NCBI GenBank assembly: GCA_004151065.3
Contig: NWUY0300043688.1
Span: 1 to 13,091 of the forward strand
DNA length: 13,091 bases
From: Larix sibirica
Taxonomy: Eukaryota > Streptophyta > Pinopsida > Pinales > Pinaceae
Reading direction: 5' to 3'
Positions 1-7,697 of the stretch are shown in pieces; within the stretch, counting starts at the first letter, position 1; the number at the start of each line of letters is the position of its first letter. Below the pieces are notes generated by a model. It was not told where the DNA came from, ran no database searches, and saw only the letters and a list, made by a program, of their open reading frames with translations. The translations under genes and the position numbers were made by a program.

Positions 1-135
1 CCCCTACTGGGCTGTAGAATGTGCCTCTTCGACACAATTAATATTCTCCTCCAAAATACATGAGTTGTGAATAATATCCTATGATAGTAACTACTACTAT
101 AATGGTATGGGAATTCATTCTACATTAGTGGTATT

Positions 136-275
136 TTTCTAGATATATGTGTTATGAATAATTTCACATGATTGGTAATATATTTCTAGATGTTTGTTGT
201 GAATAATTTCACATGCTTAGTAGTCTTTTTCTAGATATATGTGCTCTGAATAATCTCACATTCTTATTAATTATG
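136..275. repeat. Three degenerate tandem copies, 44-47 bp unit
   Basis: Units begin with TTTCTAGAT at 136, 183 and 227. Each continues into a TGTGAATAATTTCACAT-like core, which itself contains the imperfect palindrome GTGAATAATTTCAC. The copies differ at several positions, so the duplication is old. It lies in the internal part of the LTR element. Confidence 0.7.
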
Positions 276-870
276 AGATGGGTGGTTTATATGAAATTAT
301 CCATGCCAAAATATTTTTACCAATTTAGAAGCTTGGGTTACAAGTCCATGGGTTGATGTACTACACCATATGATGTCCATAATATTATGTCTATGTAATG
401 TCTACAACAATTGTAAGGGTACTACTATGTAGAAAATTTTACAAGCTAAGTTGGATTCGGGGTGCAAAGCTTTGCCAGTTCACATCCTCCATCCCTCTAG
501 TTAAGTTATGTTGTGAAGCTTTGCCATTAGATATTGCTATATGGTTGAAGCTAACTCATTCTCTTTGTTTTATGGCATTTTAGCACTTGATAATTATTGT
601 ATTTCACTCTTATTGTTGAGTTTTTCTTTGGTCTACTAATTATCATTCACATTGTTTCCTTGGTTGCAACCTGCAAGGATAGGAAGAATTGTTCACTCTT
701 GTGACATTTTTTCCAAAACAAGCTTCTTGGACTACTTTAGCATGGTGACTAGCACTTGTACATGGGACCCTAGTTCAGTGGCTTACTTTATCATTGTGGT
801 CAACACTCATCCATGTAACCCAAGTTTATGGTTGTATCACTTCCCAATAAGCATTGAGGGAAACACTTTT

Positions 871-880
871 CTAAGGGGGG
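871..880 (+). other. Polypurine tract (plus-strand primer) of the LTR element
   Basis: CTAAGGGGGG sits immediately before TGTAGTG, the first bases of the LTR. A purine run ending in G directly against a TG-starting LTR is the standard primer site for plus-strand DNA synthesis in LTR retrotransposons. This fixes the LTR start and the plus orientation of the element. Confidence 0.65.
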
Positions 881-1923
881 TGTAGTGTTGGGATCTTCCC
901 TTGGGGTGTAATGGAGGGGCAAAGGTACCACTAGATTAATAACAATGGAATCCATTCAATGTAAGGTGGACTAGATCCACTATGTTTGTTATTATTAAAT
1001 AAGGCCCACTATGGAAGTTAGTATTGAATAATTGTAATGGAGTCCCATTAAAAAAGCTCCACTAGGTAGTTAAGAGGTTGTTATGGTTATGGTTATCTTA
1101 TTAGCTATAAGTAAGGATGGGGTCCTCTTTGAGTGGGTGGAAGAATATTGTTTTTGGAGCTTAGCTCATCGAGAGGTTTCCCAACCTTAAGAGGCAAGTG
1201 AACAAGGTTGGATTCCTTAAAATGATCATTATAAGGTGCCACCCTACCTTAAGGTTTTTTTTGATATAAACAAAGTATGGATATTTCCTAGCTTATTCAT
1301 TAGATATTTCATGTGTGATTGCATATTTAGTCTAAGGTACTTAACTTGAGAGGGGAGACTATCTCCGAGGCACTGTTGAGTAGAGACAGAGAAGATACCC
1401 CTTATGTTGTGTAGGACCATAGAAGAGAGTCCATTAGTTGTTGATGGTTGGATGAAATTCATGCTCTACTGTGAGCAAATTGGATGAACACGAGAGCAAA
1501 TGGGTTGCACTGAGATAGATAGAAGCTTATCGCTACTTCTTTCCCCTTGGAGGCCTCATATCATGACTTGGGGGTAATATCTGTAATGGATACCTATGAT
1601 TGGGTGGCAAATTGCTCTTATGCAACCAATTTCTTGGACCTTCTTTAGTTAAAAGATAAGTGTCTTATCATTGTTTATGAATATGCAAAACTTATGTTTA
1701 TTCCTGTTATAAAAATTAATGTATCATGCATGTGTGCACATGATTATGTCTGTCATTCCATTGCATTTCGATAATTGTACTTGCATATGCATTTTGCTAA
1801 ATTCTAGTCCTCCCCAAGAGACTTAAATAATTGTTATTATGGGGATAGTATTTGAGGGCCGGATTTGGCCTATAATTATAGCTACCTATCCAGGGATAGG
1901 GATAACTGGATGGGGACACTACA
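881..1923 (+). mobile_element. 3' LTR of an LTR retrotransposon (1043 bp)
   Basis: The LTR starts TGTAGTGT right after the polypurine tract and ends ACACTACA at 1916-1923, a perfect 8-bp terminal inverted repeat with the canonical TG...CA ends. A TATA box lies about 225 bp inside, as expected for a U3 promoter. The left quarter carries short repeated motifs (TCCACTATG, CCCACTATGG, TCCACTAGG), and GTGGACTAGATCCAC at 966-980 is nearly palindromic. A length near 1 kb is ordinary for plant elements. The 5' LTR and the matching target-site duplicate are outside the window, so the right border rests on the inverted repeat alone. The flanking five bases after it are ACTAA. Confidence 0.65.
1106..1113 (+). 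promoter_or_regulatory. TATA box in the LTR U3 region
   Basis: TATAAGTA lies in the left quarter of the LTR, followed by GC-richer sequence (GGATGGGGTCC). By position it would place the transcript start, and the U3/R border, near 1135-1145. This is inferred from motif and spacing only. Confidence 0.5.
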
Positions 1924-2530
1924 ACTAAGCTTTATGGGTCTTAGACTTGATATTTACACCAAGATGGAGATTTATGGGTACGAGTACCAAGCTCTGCTCC
2001 TTTGTTGAGTGCCTCACCTATTGACCTTGTTCCTCGTCATCATGCTTGCCATCTTTACCATAATTCATCCAATAAGAAGACAAATAGGGTGAGCCATTAT
2101 GACTCTAGGCTTCTCTATATTCTTCTTGTATGCCTACCATTTGATGATCTTAGGTTTGGGTTTGTATCATTGACACCTATTATGATGTAACTTGATCTCC
2201 CCTTTATTACCTTACCACCCATGTACAGAATCCTCGATACTTCTTAATTTCCATGTTCTCAATGACAAGCTTTATCATCTTCCCACATAAATAAATGCCT
2301 TTGATACTTGCCTAATGTGCATGTGTACATTATACATCTTGGTTTTAACTCCATAAATCGTGACTATATTAAACACTAACCTAATAATAAATTTGGAACT
2401 TTTTTATGTTAAAGAAGAAAAAAAGACCATTAAAAATAATAAAACTAACATCCTCACCGCTCCTTAACCCAAGTGATGATGAAGGGTTTGATTAATGGAG
2501 CAAAAGTTTTGGCAAAAGAAAAGAGAAAAG
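1924..2530. other. Intergenic stretch, no gene seen
   Basis: This lies between the LTR end and the snoRNA promoter. It is AT-rich, and its one short plus-strand frame (2002-2190) matches nothing recognisable. A C-box-like GTGATGA at 2473-2479 has no D box within snoRNA range. No tRNA, repeat array or transposon end was identified. Confidence 0.5.
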
Positions 2531-2535
2531 GTAAT

Positions 2536-2595
2536 TTAGGGTTAGGGTTAGGGTTGACGGGGAAATGATAAAGAAGTTTAGGGTTAGGGTTGGCG
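2536..2595 (+). promoter_or_regulatory. Telo-box promoter elements of the snoRNA locus
   Basis: TTTAGGGTTAGGGTTAGGG starts at 2535 and TTTAGGGTTAGGGTTGG at 2578. In both, the reverse complement contains AAACCCTAA, the plant telo-box. Telo-boxes are typical of promoters of plant ribosomal-protein, translation-factor and snoRNA genes and act as proximal Pol II elements coordinating ribosome production. They lie 95-150 bp upstream of the U14 RNA, the right place for its promoter. I do not see the frequent partner Site II (TGGGCC/T). A weak TATA-like TTTTTAATA lies near 2615. The function is inferred from position. Confidence 0.65.
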
Positions 2596-2686
2596 TAAGG
2601 CGGCCTGTATCTTCTTTTTAATAGTGATCAGTGATATCCAAAACCTCGCTCCAGCTTCACTTGTGTATTTTGTTTGTGTATACGGG

Positions 2687-2814
2687 GCGGTCTATGATGA
2701 TAAAAAGAAAGGCTTGTTTCTCAAAACATTCGCAGTGGCCGCCTGAGGGCTTTCGCCTCGCCGGGCTTGAGAGCCGTTGCTGTTTCTAAACCTTCCTTGG
2801 ATGTCTGAGACCCC
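2687..2814 (+). ncRNA. U14: U14 box C/D small nucleolar RNA
   Basis: Box C ATGATGA is at 2694-2700 and box D CTGA at 2805-2808. GGTC (2689-2692) pairs with GACC (2809-2812), and GG/CC pairs lie just outside, forming the terminal stem. Both diagnostic U14 antisense elements are present. ACATTCGCAGT at 2726-2736 matches domain A, complementary to ACTGCGAATG near the 18S 5' end. CCTTCCTTGGATGT at 2791-2804, touching box D, is domain B, complementary to 18S ACATCCAAGGAAGG. The nucleotide five from box D points to the C that U14 methylates (human C462, yeast C414, from memory). Domain A is needed for 18S processing in yeast. The GC-rich middle (2739-2775) folds into a hairpin, for example GAGG 2745-2748 with CCTC 2756-2759. 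The exact ends are inferred from the stem. Confidence 0.95.
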
Positions 2815-2937
2815 CTCATTCGACTTTCTTTGCATGTTTTTGTTGTTCATTACTTCTTGTAAGCATTTGAGTTTTGATTTTGTGTGCCGAAACCCTTTCT
2901 TTGAGATGTCTATTGTTCAGCTTTGAAGGCTGTAGGT

Positions 2938-3013
2938 GATGTGGATGATGACAGAAATTCGGATTCCCACTGATGTAACATGTGATTTCACAACCAGCTA
3001 CTTCTGACACATC
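2938..3013 (+). ncRNA. Box C/D snoRNA with two candidate 25S rRNA guides
   Basis: A perfect 6-bp terminal stem GATGTG (2938-2943) / CACATC (3008-3013) encloses box C ATGATGA (2945-2951), box D' CTGA (2970-2973), a weak C' GTGATTT (2982-2988) and box D CTGA (3004-3007). The box D guide AACCAGCTACT (2992-3002) is complementary to 25S AGTAGCTGGTT. By the D+5 rule it would methylate the A in AGT-A-GCTGG, which I believe is the site served by yeast snR60 and animal U80. The D' guide TCGGATTCCC (2959-2968) is complementary to GGGAATCCGA, a 25S sequence I recall, pointing to an A there. Its position 123 bp after U14, same strand, suggests a shared precursor. Box, stem and guide layout are seen; the rRNA targets are from memory, and I give no family symbol. 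Confidence 0.88.
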
Positions 3014-3015
3014 AT

Positions 3016-3840
3016 TCTACCGTCTGTTGCTCTTTTGTTTAGTTTGCTCTGTTTTCTTTTTGAATGTGAGGGTTTTTTCGATGCGTATCTGGAATGGATA
3101 TACGCTTACATTTACTTATTTCTGTGTCACAAGCTTGGTCTTTGAAATTTTTTCCTGCCCACTTCCATGAATCCGCTACTGTTATTATTAGGCGAATTTA
3201 CTGTATTTGTGGCCTTATGAAATACTTGTTTATGAAATGATCTTTATTTTTTAGGGTTTTTTGTAATGTTGTCTGTACTTCCAAGTTGGTTTCTATGAAT
3301 CGTGGAAAATATGCTTTTTATGCTCCCTTGTTTAGATCAGGGATAAAATCCTTAAACTGCTTTTAAGGATCTCGGTCTGTTCTTAATTTAATTTTCAACG
3401 AGATGTCATATAACTTGAAGCAATGGAATTGAAATGTGTTATATCGAGTCCACGGGAGTCGCTGCCCGAGGTTTTTTTATCGTGTAACTAAACAATTTAG
3501 GTGTGATATTGAGGACTTGAGATGCATTGTGAAGTGTGGAGAGGAGATGCATGGGGTTCTGTTGCTAACGGCTTGGATAGACTTGGTGAAGGAATTTTTA
3601 ACAGATGTAATTTCATTAATCCTGAATCATTCCCGATTTGATACGTTTGATTGTTGAAGGGTTTTAGTAGGTTTATGTTGTGTATGTGCTAAATGATCCT
3701 AATCTTTAGAACGTCTTTGTATAGGGATTGGATAGCCGTTTTTACTTGAATGGACTCTATATTTTCTCTCTTTTATATTAGAAGTTCGATTTTCTCTTTT
3801 ATATTAGAAGCAGTTTTTGTTCTATTTATGATATGTTTAC
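3016..3840. other. Downstream flank of the snoRNA locus; no gene identified
   Basis: This is probably the 3' part of the snoRNA precursor and intergenic DNA. Two hairpins are visible: GCGTAT/ATACGC (3083-3088 with 3100-3105), followed by TTACA, and a perfect 9-bp stem ATCCTTAAA/TTTAAGGAT (3348-3356 with 3362-3370) with loop CTGCT. A single telo-box-like TTAGGGTTTT is at 3251-3260. No further C/D RNA was found, because the only other CTGA (3622) lacks a partner C box. The plus-strand frame 3436-3657 (73 codons) has no recognisable domain and is not called. Confidence 0.5.
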
Positions 3841-3845
3841 ATTAT

Positions 3846-3915
3846 ATGCTAAATTTAAATTTGTTTTTTGATTATAAAATATGCTAAATTTAAATTTGTT
3901 TTTTGATTATAAAAT
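3846..3915. repeat. Perfect tandem duplication, 2 x 35 bp
   Basis: The unit starts ATGCTAAATTTAAATTTG and is repeated without mismatch at 3846 and 3881. It is extremely AT-rich. Perfect identity suggests a recent event. Confidence 0.9.
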
Positions 3916-4060
3916 GCTAGCTTCTAATTTTAAGATTATAATTAATCTAAATATTATGGTTTAAGAATTAAAAAATTATTTTTTGATTATAGAATGCTAG
4001 CTTCTAATTTTAAAATTATAGTAAATCTAAATATTATGGTTTAAGAATTTAAAAATTATT
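3901..4060. repeat. Tandem duplication, 2 x 80 bp
   Basis: Copies start TTTTGATTATA at 3901 and 3981 and both run through GCTAGCTTCTAATTTTAA and ATATTATGGTTTAAGAAT. They differ at only a few bases. The left copy overlaps the second 35-bp unit just upstream, so the two duplications are nested in time. Confidence 0.88.
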
Positions 4061-4440
4061 AGAATAATTGAGATATGAGGACAAGAAAAGAGTGATGTAA
4101 GATGGGAGGAGTAACACCTACCAATTTTACCAATTTGAGAATGATGAAAACGTAAGAATTTAAAGATTATTAGAATAATTGAGATTTGAAGGAGAAGAGA
4201 AGAGTGATGTAAGATGGAAGGAGAAACATCTTACTAAAGCACCTACCGGTTTGAGAAAGATGAAAAACGTGAAGGGCAAATAAGAAGAGTGATGTAAGAT
4301 GGGAGGATTTAAAAATTATTAGAATAATTGAGATTTGAAGAACAAGAGAAGAGTGATGTAAGATGGAAGGAGAAACATTTTACTAAAGCACCTACCAATT
4401 TGAGAAAGATGAAAAACGTGAAGGGTAAATAAGAAGAGAG
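4046..4440. repeat. Three to four degenerate tandem copies, 110-150 bp
   Basis: Copies begin at the TTTAAAGATTATTAGAATAA-like motif near 4046, 4157 and 4307. Each continues with AGAGTGATGTAAGATGG, then CACCTACC and GAGAAAGATGAAAAACGTG. The middle copy carries an extra partial unit (AAGAAGAGTGATGTAAGATG near 4282), so the array has one incomplete insertion. It follows directly on the 80-bp duplication, sharing the AATTTAAAAATTATT junction. Confidence 0.85.
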
Positions 4441-4601
4441 GTATATCTGCTTGTGTGTAGGAATAAAAATTATGGTTTGAAATTGTTATTTTCACATTTT
4501 TGAAATTTAACTAACTGAGAAATTACTTAAATTTTTTATCTAGATTGTAAAAATTGTGATCTGAGCACACCAAATTACAATTTTGATAAAAGTTGCTTTA
4601 C

Positions 4602-4712
4602 TGGCAAGTCCTGGCGATTTAGTTATAACCCTTGTACAGATCCGATCCTATCTGCTTGGCAAGTCCTGGCGATTTAGTTATAACCCTTGTACAGATCCGA
4701 TCCTATCTGCTT
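4602..4712. repeat. Perfect tandem duplication, 2 x 55 bp
   Basis: The unit GGCAAGTCCTGGCGATTT... at 4603-4657 is repeated exactly at 4658-4712. It is less AT-rich than its surroundings and includes TACAGATCCGATCC. No reading frame crosses it. Confidence 0.95.
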
Positions 4713-5059
4713 GTGACAAATCTATTTAAAAAAGTAAAAAGATTTACTTATTCAAATCCTTTTCCTTAACTTGATTTTGTTTTAACTTGATTTTGTTTCA
4801 ACCCCAGTGATAGGTAGTTTTTTTTATCCCAAATGATAGGTGGTGGGGTGAGGTCTTTAAAAGTCATTTATTCAAATCCCGACAATTTACTTATTCAATT
4901 TTCTAAACTTGATTTCGGTTCATTCCTAATGATAGGTAGTGGGAGTGAGGGCCTCATAGGTGTATCTGTTATATCTGTTTGTGGCCGTTCTAATCGATTA
5001 AGGGAACGAATTCACTTATTCAAATTCCTAAACTTGGTTTTGATTCTTTTTAATTTTTC

Positions 5060-5227
5060 ACAATTGTGATAAAAATAAGAAGTTGTCAAACTAAAAATGA
5101 ATTAAAAAAATATACGTGAGACGTTACAAATAAACCTGATTCATTTTTAGTTTGACAATTGTGATGAAAATAACAAGTTGTCAAACTAAAAATGAACTAA
5201 AAAAATACAGATAGGACCTTACAAATA
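5060..5227. repeat. Direct repeat (2 x 73 bp) with a 20-bp perfect inverted repeat
   Basis: Two copies of a 73-bp unit starting ACAATTGTGAT lie at 5060 and 5155, with about eight differences. Between their cores, TTGTCAAACTAAAAATGAAT (5083-5102) is the exact reverse complement of 5139-5158, separated by 36 bp, so the transcript or single strand could form a 20-bp hairpin. The same arm occurs again in direct orientation at 5178-5196. The terminal-repeat-like arms could be remains of a small MITE-like element, but no target duplication is clear. Confidence 0.85.
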
Positions 5228-5510
5228 TTTATTTATTTATGTATGTGCATTTGCAAGGCCTGTGTTCTATTATTTTTGGTATTTTGTTCTGGGTCATGGG
5301 ATGTCACAAATATTTATTTATGTTATGTATTGTGCATTTGCAAGATTTATGTTCTATTTTTATTATTTGAATTTTGTTCTTTGTCAATGTAAAGACATAA
5401 AAAAATATATATGGGATGTCATAAATCATAAATATTCTTTATGATATGTATTGTGCATTTGCAAGGTTTATGTTCTATTTTTCGTATTTGAAATTTGTTC
5501 TTTGTCGTAA
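5221..5510. repeat. Three degenerate tandem copies, 80-120 bp
   Basis: Copies start (A)AAATATTTATTTAT-like near 5221, 5306 and 5429. Each contains GTGCATTTGCAAGG/AT, TATGTTCTATT and TTTGTTCTTTGTC. Two copies are preceded by ATGGGATGTCA. The middle unit is longer by an AT-rich insertion. No coding frame is supported. Confidence 0.85.
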
Positions 5511-5511
5511 A

Positions 5512-6260
5512 ATCTTAAGAATCCGTTTTGTGATTGACACCATCAATTTGGACAAATAGGTTTTCTTGATTACTACGTTCAAAAGGGTTGCTTGCAAATC
5601 CTTAGAACCTCCTTGCACTGGTTGAAGAATAGAAGTACCATCCCATTTTTATTATTAAAATTTACATCAATTTTGAAGAAATTTCCACCATTTAAAATCA
5701 TGCTTTGAAATTGTAGTCGCTATTTCTCCCACTTTGTTGTTGCAATCCCTAACATTATTCACAAACTAATCGACTAACAAAATGCAAAAGTAAAACATTT
5801 AAAGAACAATTTAGCTGAAGTCACTGTTTCTTAAAGAACAATTTAGCTGGAGTCACTGTTTGTTCTTTGTTCATTGAAAACATCTTTATCATCTTCACTG
5901 CTTGAGCTATTAGCATCATTTGTTTAAACATAATCTTCATTTTCATCCTCTGCATCATAAGAGTCAATCCCTCCAGTTTAACATCAATCTCATCCTCTTT
6001 ATCAATCTTCTTCTTGAGCAGAATTATCTTAAGAATCCGTTTTGTGACTGACACCATCAATTTGGACAAATAAGTTTTCTTGATCACTATGTTCATAAGG
6101 GTTACTTGCAAGTCCTTAGAACCTCCTTGCACTGGTTGAAGAATATAAGTACCATCTCATTTTTAATATTAAGGTTTACATAATTTTGGAGAAATTTCCA
6201 TCAAATTCATGCTTTGAAATTGTAGTCGCTAATTCTCCCACTTTGTTGTTGCAATCCCTA
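5512..6260. repeat. Dispersed direct duplication of a ~240-bp block (5512-5751 and 6026-6260)
   Basis: Both copies begin ATCTTAAGAATCCG (with a one-base offset) and end TGTTGTTGCAATCCCTA, with a period of 514 bp and similarity I judge at roughly 85-90 percent by eye. On the minus strand both copies encode the same exon-like peptide ending in NLFVQIDGV..HKTDS and then TAA. The right copy belongs to the fuller gene relic; the left one is an extra truncated copy. The 274-bp spacer contains the acidic segment described in the gene relic entry. Confidence 0.9.
5801..5864. repeat. Tandem duplication, 2 x 32 bp
   Basis: AAAGAACAATTTAGCTG starts at 5801 and again at 5833, both continuing AGTCACTGTTT. 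There are two mismatches between units. It lies in the spacer of the larger 240-bp duplication, at the downstream end of the minus-strand gene relic. Confidence 0.92.
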
Positions 6261-6513
6261 GCAGCTGCTGGCAGACTGGAGAATTGAGCTTCTATATTGT
6301 TATTAATCTCATATGATAAAAATGTTCAATTTGGTCCAAACGATTGCCTAAGACCGGAGTGTGTGCTATCAGTCGGAGTGTGTGCTATCAGTTGGTGAAG
6401 AGCTTGAAGAGCTTCGAATATACCTTCCATTTGGTCTTTCATCACTTCAGATGAGTTTTGAAGTCTTGAATGCTTGCATTTGCGGCACTAACTTGGTCTG
6501 AGAGAGGCTTAAG
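5838..6513 (-). pseudogene. Decayed intron-containing gene relic, product unknown
   Basis: I do not recognise this gene. On the minus strand, CATTACAG ending at 6514 looks like a splice acceptor. It is followed by a helical, probably coiled-coil frame (LKPLSDQVSAANASIQDFK...), then DQMEGIFEALQALHQLI and, after a frame change, NNIEAQFSSLPAAARDCNNK and VGELATTISKHEFDGN. A GTAAAC...CAACCAG stretch (about 6202 to 6129) could be the next intron, leading into NPYEHSDQENLFVQIDGVSH and a TAA. Further down is a strongly acidic run (SYDAEDENEDYV, SSSSEDDKDVFNEQ). Frameshifts, stops and a 19-bp duplication break the frame. It may be a captured gene fragment, the gag-like part of an element, or an old host gene. 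Naming it would need a protein search. Confidence 0.5.
6355..6392. repeat. Perfect tandem duplication, 2 x 19 bp
   Basis: CGGAGTGTGTGCTATCAGT at 6355-6373 is repeated exactly at 6374-6392. The length is not a multiple of three and the duplication lies inside the minus-strand coiled-coil-like frame. Read with a single unit, that frame would continue as HTPVLGNRLDQIEHF. Confidence 0.95.
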
Positions 6514-6905
6514 CTGTAATGAGAATTTGTAGAAACCGTAGAAGAAACTGTACCTTCCCCTCTTCCCAAGCAGAAAATGTTATCAACTCCAACCAACGCT
6601 AACTCAAAGTTTTCTAGAAAAATTGTAAGACCAGTGTACTTTGAGCCACCCTCCATATATCACTCAAAACACCAAGACAAATGTCAAGGAGACTTAGAAG
6701 AATCTCCAAACTTATGATGAAGTTATACATCATAAGTATGATCATAAGGTTCCTAGGGAATCCAGAACTGCTGAATAGATCTCCATTGATCATTAATTTT
6801 CCTTGAGAAAGAAGAGAAGCTTGATTTGCAAAGCCATTTGCTAACGGATTGAGGGTTATTTTAACATGAAAGAATTGAATTGGTTGGAATTGAGAAAGAA
6901 TTCCC

Positions 6906-6965
6906 AAAATACGTTATGAAGATGATTGGTGTCCTAAAATACGTTACGAAGACAATTGGTGACAA
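6906..6965. repeat. Tandem duplication, 2 x 30 bp
   Basis: AAAATACGTTATGAAGATGA at 6906 is repeated at 6936 as AAAATACGTTACGAAGACAA, followed in both by TTGGTG. The few differences seen are all transitions. Confidence 0.88.
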
Positions 6966-7203
6966 GGTACACTATTGCTTGATGCTTTCTAGCCCCGATT
7001 ACAACTAAGGAATGAATTCCTTCCTCTATAGTCAACTTTTAAATTCAGGAATATAGAAAAAGGTAAAATGTTTTGCCTAGTTATTAGTACTTGTCCCTAA
7101 TCCACATGCTAATGTTTTAACTATATTGCCTTCGAGGTCAAAAAGCACCTCTTGCTATTTCAAAGTAATTATGATATTAATGATGACCTAAGTACATCAT
7201 AAA

Positions 7204-7287
7204 CTTATAAAACAAAGCTTAATTACTTTTCCATATGTATTTAAATTTATAAAATAAAACTTAATAACTTTTCCAAATGTATTTAAA
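7204..7287. repeat. Tandem duplication, 2 x 42 bp
   Basis: CTTATAAAACAAAGCTTAAT at 7204 is followed by TTTATAAAATAAAACTTAAT at 7246. Both continue through CTTTTCCATATGTATTTAAA or its one-base variant. Confidence 0.85.
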
Positions 7288-7584
7288 ACTTTAATGTATT
7301 TTATTTTAATATTTATAATTAATATTGGATTTTAATTATTTTATTAAATTGTTAATTAATGAATCTAACAAATATTTAACATTATGTTGTATTATTTTTT
7401 AATTAATTTTGGTAAGATAGGGATACTATTGTGATGAATGTGATGTTTTAAAATTTGCATATACGAACTAAATTTGTGGAATATTTAATATTAAGAGTTA
7501 AATTTAATTTAATTATAAATCATATATCTAGACTTTAGTCATTATAAAATCACACACAACCAAGTAATAAGAAAGTACATTTGG

Positions 7585-7697
7585 TTGGTTTTAGTGAAAG
7601 CATTTCATATCTATAATATAGAAGAATTCTTTAAACACTTTTTGGTTTTAGTGAAGCATTTCATATCTATAGTATGAAGAATTCTTTAAACACTTTT
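7585..7697. repeat. Tandem duplication, 2 x 57 bp
   Basis: TTGGTTTTAGTGAA begins at 7585 and 7642. Both copies run through GCATTTCATATCTATA and GAAGAATTCTTTAAACAC. They differ by single-base indels and one substitution. Confidence 0.9.

Larger units (their letters stand above)
1..880 (+). mobile_element. 3' internal region of an LTR retrotransposon (partial)
   Basis: This stretch lies directly upstream of a polypurine tract and a complete LTR, so it is read as the internal DNA of the same element, whose 5' part lies outside the window. No gag, protease, integrase, reverse transcriptase or RNase H motif is visible in any frame. The two short plus-strand frames here (398-583 and 652-885) resemble nothing I know, and the second runs through the polypurine tract into the LTR, so neither is called a gene. 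Long non-coding spacers between pol and the 3' LTR are common in large plant elements. Assignment to Gypsy or Copia is not possible from this part alone. Confidence 0.55.

Noticed and set aside
398-885. Two short plus-strand frames in the LTR element
   Set aside because: No retroelement motif is visible, and the second reads through the polypurine tract into the LTR.
2473-2479. Box C-like GTGATGA as a third snoRNA
   Set aside because: The next CTGA is more than 260 bp away, inside U14, and no closing stem or rRNA complementarity was seen.
2535-2596. Interstitial telomere tract
   Set aside because: Only two to three TTAGGG-like units occur in each of two places, directly upstream of snoRNAs; promoter telo-boxes explain them better.
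2816-3010. Minus-strand frame of 64 codons
   Set aside because: It is antisense to the second snoRNA and its spacer and has no recognisable domain.
3083-3110. H/ACA snoRNA ending in TTACA
   Set aside because: Only one short hairpin is visible, without a second hairpin, H box or convincing pseudouridylation pocket.
3436-3657. 73-codon plus-strand frame as a small protein gene
   Set aside because: It has no domain, start context or neighbouring exon evidence; such lengths occur by chance.
4046-5510. CRISPR-like or satellite array
   Set aside because: Copies are few, units vary in length and sequence, and there are no regular unique spacers; these are separate tandem duplications in plant DNA.
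5821-6132. 103-codon minus-strand frame as a gene
   Set aside because: Its Lys/Met-rich sequence is an out-of-frame reading; the neighbouring frame gives the more protein-like acidic and exon-like segments.
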